This document shows positions 55,838 to 64,000 of a stretch of DNA of 64,000 nucleotides, piece by piece. The stretch is from assembly GCF_031143425.1 (NCBI RefSeq), contig NC_090446.1, forward strand, positions 1,023,391,066 through 1,023,455,065. Reading direction: 5' to 3'. Source of the DNA: Pleurodeles waltl. Taxonomy: Eukaryota; Chordata; Amphibia; Caudata; Salamandridae. Each line of letters starts with the position of its first letter. The stretch's first letter is position 1. A program made the position numbers and the translations under genes. Below the pieces are notes generated by a model. The model was not told the DNA's origin, made no database searches, and saw only the letters and a program-made list of their open reading frames with translations.

Positions 55838-56776
55838 GGGGTGGTGTAGGTGATGTGGGGGTGGTGTTTGTGTTGATGAGTGTGGTGATGTGTGGTGGTG
55901 TGGGGTGTTTTGAGCGTGGATGTTGTATGGGTGATGGTGTTGTGTGCCTCTGTGTGGTGGGGTTGTCTATTGCTGTTGTCTCTCTCTGGCCTTCTTTCAG
56001 ATATTTTGGTCGTAGGGGTTTGTGGGTGATGTGGGTGTGTGTTTTATATTGTATTGGGTGTGTGGGAGTGGTGTGTGTATGTGTATCAGGTGTGTGTATT
56101 TTGAATTGTCCAATGTGGCGGTGTTTTGGAGATGTGTGTGTATTTTGAGCGCAGCGGTGTGTACCGCCAATGGAATACCGCGGTTGAAAGACCGCTGCAT
56201 GGATTCGTGGGTCGTAATAGCATGGGCGTGTTTCTGTTGGCGTGACGGTGGAGGTTTTGTTTTCGCCAGTTTGTCAATGACCTTTGGTGTGGCGGAGTTG
56301 TGTGGGTGTCTGAATTTCAGCGGATTCCGATGTGTGGGTCATAATAGCTGTAGCGGGATTCCGCGGCCGCGGCGGTGTGTTGGCGGTCTTCTGCACGGCG
56401 GTAATCGGCTTTTACCGCCAATGTTGTAATGATCCCCATAGTTTGGGTTCCATGGCGGCGTGGTTGTTCCCTGTGTCTCAAATGGTGAGTCCTTTCCCTT
56501 CTGAGATCTGTTTCCGCCAGGCTTTTGATGTCGTTGGTACCGCCCCGGAAAAGGTGGTGGATTGTTATAATATGGTGGGTGGAACACTGATTTCCGCCTG
56601 GTTGTAGGCGGCTACTGCCGTGGTGCCTATTGTTTCCGCCCTGGCGGTCGGTGTGGTACATTGACTGTCTATGGGAGATATCACCGCCATGGTCATAATT
56701 TGGCGGTAGTTACCACCAGCCTATTGGTGGTATTACCGCCACTTTATCACCCACCGCCAGGGTCATAATGAGGGCC
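55838..56776. other. SANT1-E promoter side and right terminal region of E
   Basis: TG-rich leader (complement of the AC-rich leader in A and C) to about 56150, then GGCGG/CCGCC-rich subterminal DNA with several inverted word pairs, ending in the terminal repeat at 56757-56776. No gene is seen; frames here are shadows. Confidence 0.6.
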
Positions 56777-56895
56777 ATAATGTGCTGCACTATGAGTTGC
56801 TATTTTTTCCACGTGACTAGCTGCTGTCCTTCTTGCTCAACTACTGGTCATGTCCGGAGGGATGAAATTGGCCAGTGACAGATCTAAAAGACTTA

Positions 56896-57806
56896 GGGGG
56901 TCATTTTTACCCCAGCGGCAAAAACCGCCTACCGCCATGGTGACGGCCGCCAAAAGACCGTCACTACGGCTACCAGCCGTCTGCCGGATTATGACCACAG
57001 CTGGATTTCCGCCAAAAGGATGGCAGAAATCGGGCTGCGGCTATGCCGGCGGATGGTGGAAAGGTGGCGCTGCTGCCAGCAGCAGCGCCACACCAGTAGA
57101 CCGTAATGCGGCCTGGTGGGGTTCTGCTGGACGACACTGCTGCTGGCAGCAGTGCCCTGTCTCGTCCTCTGCCGGAGGACCCCCTGACTATAGGTAAGTC
57201 GGGTGCTCCGACAGGGGAGGCGGGTGGGGGTTGTTGTGTGTGGGGGGGGGGTGTGGGGGTGTATGTCTGTGCATGCGTGCGTGTATGCAGGTGTGTGTGT
57301 GCATGTATGGATGTGTCAGTGTGTGTATGTCGAGTTGTGTGAATGCGTGTCTGCGTGTATGTATGTAAGCGTGTGTGGATGTGTGTGTGAATGGATGTAT
57401 GCATGCATGAATGAATGTTGGAATGGGTGTGTGTATGCGTGTGTGAAGGGAGGGGCGTGTTTGAAGGGGGTGTCTGGAGAGGAAGGGTGGGTGGGGGGAA
57501 ACCTGGGGAGGGGGAGTGGGCAGGGACGACCCCTATTAGTGACAGGAAAGGGATTCCCTTTCACTGATAGTGCCTACTGCCATGGGTTTTGTGGCAGTAA
57601 GGATGCCACGAAAACCATGGTGATAGGCGGGGTCATAATCCCGCAGGCGGGCATGTGACGGCCGCCGGGCTGGAGAGCGAAGGTCGGTGTGGTACATTGG
57701 CGGTTTAGCCAAACCGCCAATGTCATAATATGGAGAAAAGTAACACCAGCCTGTTGGCAGTACTTTACTCCATATTAACGCAGAATGCCGGAATCATAAT
57801 GACTCC
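56896..57806. mobile_element. Non-autonomous Harbinger (MITE), 911 bp, TSD TTA
   Basis: TTA flanks both ends (56893-56895 and 57807-57809). The ends are GGGGGTCATTTTTACCCC and, read inward from the right, GGAGTCATTATGATTCC. It is an inverted relative of 2330-3274: shared landmarks are the 'tatcagtgacaagg' block, 'accatggcagtagg', the CCGCCGGGCTGG block, and a (TG)n core at 57225-57445. It is shorter and has its own indels. Confidence 0.85.
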
Positions 57807-57809
57807 TTA

Positions 57810-58729
57810 TAATGTTTTGAGAATTGTACTGTAGAGTGCTTCTGAAAATTAAGACACACTGCATTGGTTGGTGGAGAACACATAATAGAATAATAGAAAT
57901 ACACAAGTAGAGATTCGGAAAGTCGATGGCACAATGGTGTTTATACACTTCATATAAGGTTTATTCATTGTTGAGAGTCGGGGTCCCTGCAACAGGAGCA
58001 GGCGGGGATCCATCCTCATTGACACAATAACTAATGCCCACTAATATACTTGAAGTTTTCTCCCAACAGGCGGGGGCATATTTTCTTTCTGTGACCTGTA
58101 TTAATCATCAGGCGCGTTGATTTACCAAAATGCTAGGGCTAGCACAAGGGATATCACATATCTTTGACCTAAGTGACATTATAAGAAGTGATGTCATATA
58201 ACCTTTTCACCTGACGTTAAGAACCTGTAATAAGTTACTAACACAAACACATGTTTATTTTATATACAGCTGTATTTTAAATAAGATGGTGACATGATAT
58301 GCCATGGAAACTTTTCACATTTTTTTTCTTTTGTACAGAAGGATTTTGTGCTATAAAACAAAAATGTTATTGTCTTACAGTATTCCTATGATTGGGATAA
58401 CGGTTTATTTATCACGAGTTGAAGACTCTACGCACAAAGGTAAATGCACAGTTCTAACATAATTGTTCATGCAGTGACATTAAAGACACGTGATAAATGT
58501 TTCATCAATGTGTGTTTTTATCTCACCTGTTTGTTTATTCAGAAGAGTGGCATTGTCGCCTGAATTTACTTTTTTAAAGACTAAGATCCTAGTGGAAGCA
58601 GCAGAATGTAAATAGTGCTCTTCAGGAGGCTGTTTACCTGTTTCTGATGAGCCCCGTGGTGAAACGGTGGACCGTTTGCCCTTCAGCTGTGATGTGAGAA
58701 CGACATAGTGCAGCTAGCCGCTGTGGAAG
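57810..58729. other. AT-rich DNA, nothing recognised
   Basis: No terminal repeats, microsatellites or domains are seen in about 920 bp. Together with 58730-59520 it is one of the few stretches that could be host single-copy DNA. Confidence 0.45.
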
Positions 58730-58955
58730 ATGGACAGAACACAGCTTCCTGAGCTGCCACAGATGCTGCTGTTGCTGTTATCAGCCTCAAGTCGCTTCCC
58801 TCCACAGCTTGCGATAGAGCAACCGTGCCTGGGTAGATGCACTCTAGAACAGCTGAGGGAGTTGAGCTTGTGGATTCTGAGGCTGCGGCAGCTAACTGAT
58901 GTCTGTGCATGTCTTCAGTCACAACTCCAGCCTTTCTCAGAGAACGCTGCCATCG
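58730..58955 (+). CDS. Unassigned open frame, possible first exon
   Basis: ATG 58730 opens MDRTQLPELPQMLLLLLSAS, then TLEQLRELSLWILRLRQLTD and a possible donor GGTGAG at 58956. Codon content is balanced and not simple repeat, with leucine-rich spacing. I do not recognise the protein. Without splicing the frame runs on to 59035, the last codons being inside a hAT MITE. An open frame of this length by chance is possible. A minus-strand frame of similar length overlaps, which lowers confidence. Confidence 0.25.
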
Positions 58956-59025
58956 GTGAGCCACTATCGGTCGCATCACTAGAACTCTCTCGGGGAAAGT
59001 TGCATTTGGACAGCATGCTTAAAGT

Positions 59026-59363
59026 CAGTGCTTAATTTGTAAATAAAAACGTGCCGGTGCCCAGAGCCTTCCTTTTAAACACGCGGCTGCTGCAATTAAA
59101 TGCGGGAACACGGAATACTGAGGCAGCGTAATCCTGAAGCCATCTCGGGCCTCTTCAACCCATACAAATCCACTCCCTGCCCCTTCAGCTCACTCTAGCA
59201 GCTTTCTCCCTTTGTGACGCCTTTTCGTTTTTCCCTTCTTCCGTCTTTCCCATATGTGTCTTTTGCTCGCAGCAAATGCTTGAGGCAGAAGAATAAGCCC
59301 CGGCCCTCAAAAATAAGTGCCGGTGCTCCGCACCGGAAACAACAAGCTCAAATTAAGCACTGC
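59026..59363. mobile_element. hAT-type MITE, 338 bp, perfect 8 bp TSD
   Basis: The ends are CAGTGCTTAATTTG, identical for 14 bases when read inward from both sides. CTTAAAGT is duplicated exactly at 59018-59025 and 59364-59371. CAG-G type ends and an 8 bp duplication are the signature of the hAT superfamily. No coding capacity. The near-perfect ends suggest it is fairly young. Confidence 0.93.
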
Positions 59364-59521
59364 TTAAAGTGCAATTGTTTTCTCTTTCATAATGATCTGA
59401 AGAACACCTCCTTGCAGCTTTTTGGAAGTCGTCTGCCCTCTGCATTGGTATATCTTCAGGACTACACATTCAATGGTTTTTCGGAGGGTCTCACTTTCAT
59501 GTTTCTCTATGTTAGGCTATC

Positions 59522-60298
59522 AGGGGCCAGAATACACATACGGCACACTTTCCATGTTTGCGCCACAGGGCACCTTTAAATAGGTGCGCTCTGCACAAAC
59601 AAGGAAAGTGTGCCATGTTACCTTGAATGCGCTGCTACCACGGCAACTGCAGACATGTGCTGCCCTGGGAGCAGCACATTCAAGTGAAATACGACTGTTT
59701 CAAAGCCACTCTGTGTTTCACTAGGAAAGTGGCAACCCGCCTGCACTTTAATGAGGGGAGAGAGATCCCCTTGCAGCGGGTGCAGTGAGTGACTGCACCT
59801 GTCTGGCAAGGGGATGTCTGGTGGGGTCCAATTTTTCCCCTCCACAGGGCTGCCTTTAGGAGGCAAAGTTGAGAGTGTGTCAACTTTTTGTGCCACACTT
59901 TCAGTGTACCTCCTAAAGGGATATTTGCCTCTGCCCGTGTCCATAATACGGTGAGGGCACAGAGGCAAAGTGATTCCCTCATTTGCATGGGGCTATTCCC
60001 TCATGCAAATGAGGGAACGGTCTGTAATGATAGCACTGATGTTACATGTTGGCCAGGCATTAAAAGTGCAGATTTTTTTTTTCTCCAGCTCCACTAATGG
60101 GGGAACGCCCCTTAGCATGCATTATGCCTGGCACAGGCGTAATGTGGTGCAAGGGTTTACAAACTGGCACAATGCATGCATTGCGCCACTTTGTAAATAT
60201 GGCGCAGGGAAAATGCCACTTTAGCGACGCCTTAGCGTCCAAATAATGACACTATGGCAGCGCTAAGGTTGCGCTAGGGGCTCTTAAATCTGCCCCTT
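59522..60298. mobile_element. Probable MITE or pair of MITEs
   Basis: The left edge reads AGGGGCCAGAATACACATA and the right edge, read inward, GGGGCAGATTTAAGAGCCCCTAGCGC. The right edge resembles the start of the element at 63526 (CATATTTATAGGCCCCTAGCGCC). No target duplication is found, and the two ends may belong to different insertions. GCGCCA/GGCGCAA words fill the interior. Confidence 0.45.
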
Positions 60299-60439
60299 TG
60301 TGACTTGTGCAATGGCACTGCAAGAGGACAAGGACAAATCAGCGATCAACTGCAGCAAATGAATCATCCATTTCTACTCTTTGTACTAACTTAAATCTGA
60401 CAGCCCAATGGCTGGGACAGCCAGAGAATGAATTACTAT

Positions 60440-61110
60440 AAACCATCTAGATAACAAATATCAAATAGGATTCATGTCAACAAGAGAGGTGTGCACACCT
60501 GATTCTCTTGACCCAACCCCAATGCCAAATGTGATCTTTCGCCCAAGAGAAGAAGCCACCAGTTTTCTTACTCTTAAAGTTCCACTTAGCCCCTTCCATC
60601 TTCCCAAAGAATTCACAGAGTACTACCTACGACTAGCAGTTTTAAGCCAGAAGCCAGGAAAAGGCCCAGACAACATTCCTGCAGACATCTTCCAAAATGA
60701 TATATTCATCTGGGTCCAAGCCGTAGCCTACAGGGTTCAATGCTATATGGCTCAATCAGCACGCCCTCATGGAACAAAGCAATAATAATCCCCCTCAATA
60801 AAAAAGGCTTAGCAATCCTACCAGTTATAGGCCAATTTCGTTGGTAGGTGCTACAGAGAAAATGTATGTTAAACTGCTGCTAAGCCTGCTGCAGGACTGA
60901 GTTGAGGAAAAAGAATCCTGTCAGATTATCAAGCAGCATTCCAAAAGTGAGAGGGCACAGTTGACCAAGCCATCAGGCTGTTTCTACTCTCCTTGAAATA
61001 TACAGGGATCAAAAAGTCCCCCCACATTTTGGTATTTATTGACCTAAAGTCAGACTTTGACTTGGTAGACCGGCCACTCTTATGGGCTTCTCTGAGTGCT
61101 CAGGATATCC
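60440..61110 (+). pseudogene. Non-LTR reverse transcriptase fragment
   Basis: Decayed reverse transcriptase pieces: KPGKGPDNIPADIF at about 60650-60695, an 'AIIIPL-KKG' piece at 60780, a broken 'S-PISL' piece near 60830, and LVFIDLKS-FDLVDRPLLW-like residues near 61030-61085 (region of the first catalytic Asp). Frameshifts and stops are frequent. It differs from the L1 at 21831 and looks like a CR1/I/Rex1-type LINE, which I cannot resolve further. It runs directly into satellite DNA near 61110. Confidence 0.6.
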
Positions 61111-63522
61111 CTGTGAAAATAAAGGAGCCTGGCTGGGTCTAAACTGAGGTGTCATTGTGGTTGAAAAACAAAGGATTGGGATGCGGCCCCTAGCGATTGC
61201 CAGTGGCTGAGATTTGAGCATGCCATCCATCACCTTGTTTTTGCATTTGATGCCTGAAGTGCGCAAAGTATGCCCAAACATGGGTCCCATGCTCACTGTG
61301 CCACTGGAACCAAGCTATAACCGAGCTGTAGAGCCATAACAAGGGAGAAACTGGTCCTGGGTACCTTGTGTTCTGTTTCAGGAAGGACTTGACCTGGCAG
61401 TTGGGGTTGGACTGATTTGCATATGGCTGGGTCCAAAGTGAGGAGGGATGGTGAGTGAAAAATTATAGATTGGCATGCACTCCAAGCAATTGTCAGTGGC
61501 TGAGATTAATTCAAGCATTCCATCCATCAACTTATGAATTTTTCATTTGATGCTCTAACTGCGCAGGGTATGCCCAGATATGGGCCTCAGGCTCACTGTG
61601 CCACTGAAATCAAGCTATATCCAGCCAAAGAGCCTATAAAAAGGGTGAAACTGGTCCTGGGTTACTTGTTTTCCTGTCCAGAGGGGACCTGGTCTGGCAG
61701 TTGAGGCTGGACTGTTCCGACAAGGAGCAGAGGCAAGACTTAATTCAACCATCCATTATCTTTTTGTTTTTGCACATGACACCCTAAGTGCGCTGGTTAT
61801 GCTCAGGAGTGGGTCTTGGACTTACTGTGCCACTGGAATCAAGCTATACCCGGCTGAAAAAACCCATAACAAGGGCGAAACCAGTCCGGGGTTGCTTGTG
61901 TTCTGGTTCAGGGAGGACCTGGCCTGGCAGTTTGGGATGGATTGTTCCAGTGAGGAGCAGGGTCAAGACTGATTAGCACATGGCTGGGTCCAAACAAACA
62001 TGGCGGGCAGAAATTATGGATTGGCATGCTGCCCATGTGATTGTCAGTGGTTGAGATTAATTCAAGCATTCCATCCATCACTTTATGGTTTTTGCATTTG
62101 ATTCCCTACGTGTGCCAGGTATACTGAGACATGGGTGCCAGGCTCACTGTACCACTGCAACCAAGCTATACCCAGCTGAAGAGCCCATAACAAGGGTGAA
62201 ACCACTTCTCGGTTGCTTGTGTACCAGTGCAGAAAGGACCTGGCCTGAAAGTTCAGGCTGGACTTTTCCAAAGCAGAGCAGGGTCAAGACTAATTTGCAT
62301 ATGGCTGGGTCCAAACTGAGGTAGCATGATGGATGAAAATCAGTGGATTGACATGCAGCTTAGAGTGATTGCCAGCGGCTGAGATTAAGTCCAGCATTCC
62401 ATCCATCATCTTGTTTGTTTGCATATGACACCCAAATTGGGCTGGTTATGCCCAGGATTGGATCTTGGGCTTACTGTGCCACTGGAATCAAGTGATACCT
62501 GGCTGAAAAGCCCATTTCAAGGGCATAACCACTCCTGGGTTACATATGTTCCAGTTCAGGGAGGACCTGGCCTGGTAGCTTGGGCTGGACTGTTCCAGTG
62601 AGGAGCAGAGTCAATACTGATCTACATATGGCTGGTTCCAAACTGAGATGGCATGGTGGGCGGAAAATGATGGATTGGCATGCTGCCCGTACGATTTTCA
62701 GTGGCTGAGATTAATTCAAGTATTCCATCCATCACCTTATGGTTTTTGCATTTGACGATCTAAAGGCCTGATTTATACTTTTTTAGTGCCGCATGTGCAT
62801 CATTTCTTGACGCAAATGTGGCGCAAACTAACAAAATTCAATTATATGTTGTACGTTTGCACGCTTTTGCATAAAAAAATACCGCAAATGCGGCGCTTCA
62901 AAAGTATAAATCAGGCCCTTAGTGCGCCGGGTATGCCTAGATGTTGGTCCCAGGTTCACTGTGCCACGGGAACCAAACTATACCAGACTGCAAATCCCAT
63001 AACATGGGTGAAATTAATTCTGGGTTGCTTGTGTTCCAGTTCAGGGAGGACTTGGCGTGACAGTTCAGGCTGGACTGTTCGAAAAAGGAGCAGGGTTAAG
63101 ATTGATTTGCATATGAGTGGGTCCAAAGTGAGGTGGCATGGTGGACGAAAAACAATGGATTGAGATTCAGCCCTGAGTGATTGCCAGTGACTGAGATCAA
63201 TTCAAGGAAATTCATCAGTCATCTTATTATGTTTGCACATGACGCCCTAAGTGCGCTGGTTATGATCAGGAGTGGGTCTCAGGCTCACTGTGCCACTGAA
63301 ATCAAGCTGTACCCAGATGAAAAGCCCATAACAAGGGCAAAACCAGTCCGGGGTTGCTTGTTTTCTGGTTCAGGGAGGGCCAGGCCTGGCAGTTTGGGTC
63401 CAAACTGAGATGGCATAGTGGGCAAAAAACGATGGATTGATATGCTGCTCATGCATTTGTCAGTGGCTGAGATTAATTCATGCATTCCATCCATTACCTT
63501 GTGATTCTTGCAATTGATGTAC
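61110..63522 (+). repeat. ~325 bp satellite, about eight units
   Basis: GGGTC-AAA-TGAGG-GGCATGGTGG recurs near 61134, 61427, 61985, 62305, 62630, 63116 and 63396. Spacings are close to 320-325 bp once the 155 bp MITE is removed and one short unit allowed. Two unit types alternate ('catttgat..gccgggtatg' and 'cacatgac..gctggttatg'), so the true repeat may be a ~650 bp dimer. Units are 10-20 percent diverged by eye. No ORF. Confidence 0.85.
62764..62918. mobile_element. 155 bp MITE inside the satellite
   Basis: The ends are AGGCCTGATTTATACTTTT and, read inward from the right, GGGCCTGATTTATACTTTTG. Flanks are TAA and TTA. The interior has GCGCAAA/TTTGCG-type words. Removing it restores a normal satellite unit. 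Confidence 0.85.
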
Positions 63523-63525
63523 TAA

Positions 63526-64000
63526 AGGGCATATTTATAGGCCCCTAGCGCCATCTTGCGCCACATTAACGTAATTTAATTTGGCGGTAATGTGGCCCAA
63601 CAAGGCCAAAATCCCCATGCTGTATTTACAGAGTGGCGCAATGCATACATTGCGCCACTCTTGCGCCACTCTGTAACCCTTTGAGCTACATTATGCCAGC
63701 GCCAGGCATAATGTATGCAAAGGGGGCGTTACCCCATTAGGGGAGCCGGTAAAATGGTGCAAGGAAATCAATGGGATTTCCTTAGGTTATTTTTTATGGC
63801 ACTTTTAATGCCTGCTCAAGAGCAGGCGTTAAAAGGGGGCTTCCATTCTTTAGAATGTGCCCCTATGTACTCTGCAGGAGTAGCGCCAATATTTTGGCAC
63901 TACTCCTGCAGAGTACATCAATAGCGTCATAAAAAATTACACTATTGCCCCCTACCCTGTGCCATGGTGCGCCGTATTTTAAATACGGCGCACACATGGT
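63526..64000. mobile_element. MITE, left part only (runs off the window)
   Basis: Starts AGGGCATATTTATAGGCCCCTAGCGCC after a TAA at the same position of the satellite unit as the 155 bp MITE. The interior is full of TGGCGCAA/TTGCGCCA palindromic words. The right end is beyond the window. Confidence 0.65.

Larger units (their letters stand above)
47362..56776. mobile_element. Harbinger element E (family 1), complete, 9,415 bp
   Basis: The left end is GGTGGTCATTACAACCCTGG and the right end, read inward, is GGCCCTCATTATGACCCTGG: 15 of 20 bases match. ATA flanks both ends (47359-47361 and 56777-56779), a 3 bp duplication as expected for PIF/Harbinger. It contains transposase exon 1 (plus), the SANT2 gene (minus, inside the transposase intron), transposase exon 2 (plus) and SANT1 (minus). 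This is the best-preserved copy in the window and serves as the reference for the family layout. Confidence 0.88.

Noticed and set aside
1..64000. tRNA, rRNA or other structured RNA genes
   Set aside because: I looked for tRNA box A/B patterns and rRNA words and saw none that I could support. A tRNAscan and Infernal run would be decisive.

Overview
The window is eukaryotic and almost wholly transposon-derived. I recognise no host gene with confidence; one unassigned possible first exon lies at 58730-58955. Large intact-sized Harbinger elements, an L1-type LINE, solo LTRs, many MITEs and a satellite point to a giant-genome vertebrate, most likely a salamander. The abundance of PIF/Harbinger elements would suit a newt such as Pleurodeles waltl; the species is inference from repeat content only.

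Layout: 1-830 purine-rich tract; 2330-3274 Harbinger MITE; 3275-6130 old repeats; ~6130-10990 decayed Harbinger 'A' (family 1) with a Gmr1-like retrotransposon fragment inside its SANT gene; 11244-30167 Harbinger 'F2' (family 2), swollen to 18.9 kb by a solo LTR (14574-15864), a MITE (17631-18362) and an L1 (about 18768-25057); 30171-33229 an older retroelement-like repeat split by a reverse solo LTR (31419-32609); 33230-38420 a left-truncated Harbinger 'B2'; 38990-47361 Harbinger 'C'; 47362-56776 a complete 9.4 kb Harbinger 'E' in the opposite orientation to C; 56896-57806 a second MITE of the first family; 59026-59363 a hAT MITE; 60440-61110 a LINE reverse-transcriptase fragment; 61110-63522 a ~325 bp satellite with two MITEs in it.

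Main result: family-1 Harbinger elements seem to carry three genes, not the usual two. The transposase (HARBI1-like, DDE) has a short first exon about 330 bp inside the terminal repeat, then a ~5 kb intron, then the main exon. A complete second SANT/Myb-like gene ('SANT2', three exons, tandem repeats at its 3' end) lies inside that intron on the opposite strand. The other SANT/Myb-like gene ('SANT1', two exons) converges on the transposase from the far end. The splice phase of transposase exon 1 (two spare bases) fits exon 2 in three independent copies (E, C, B2). A second transposase intron, phase 1 just before the D-S-G-Y motif, is present in A, C and F2 but precisely absent from E. The E transposase is interrupted by a single stop codon. 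Downstream of SANT2, copies C and E have amplified different minisatellites from shared starting sequence.

By family knowledge, a Harbinger transposase needs its Myb-like partner for nuclear import and DNA binding. SANT1 fits that partner; the role of SANT2 is unknown. Most copies carry stops and frameshifts and are probably no longer autonomous.
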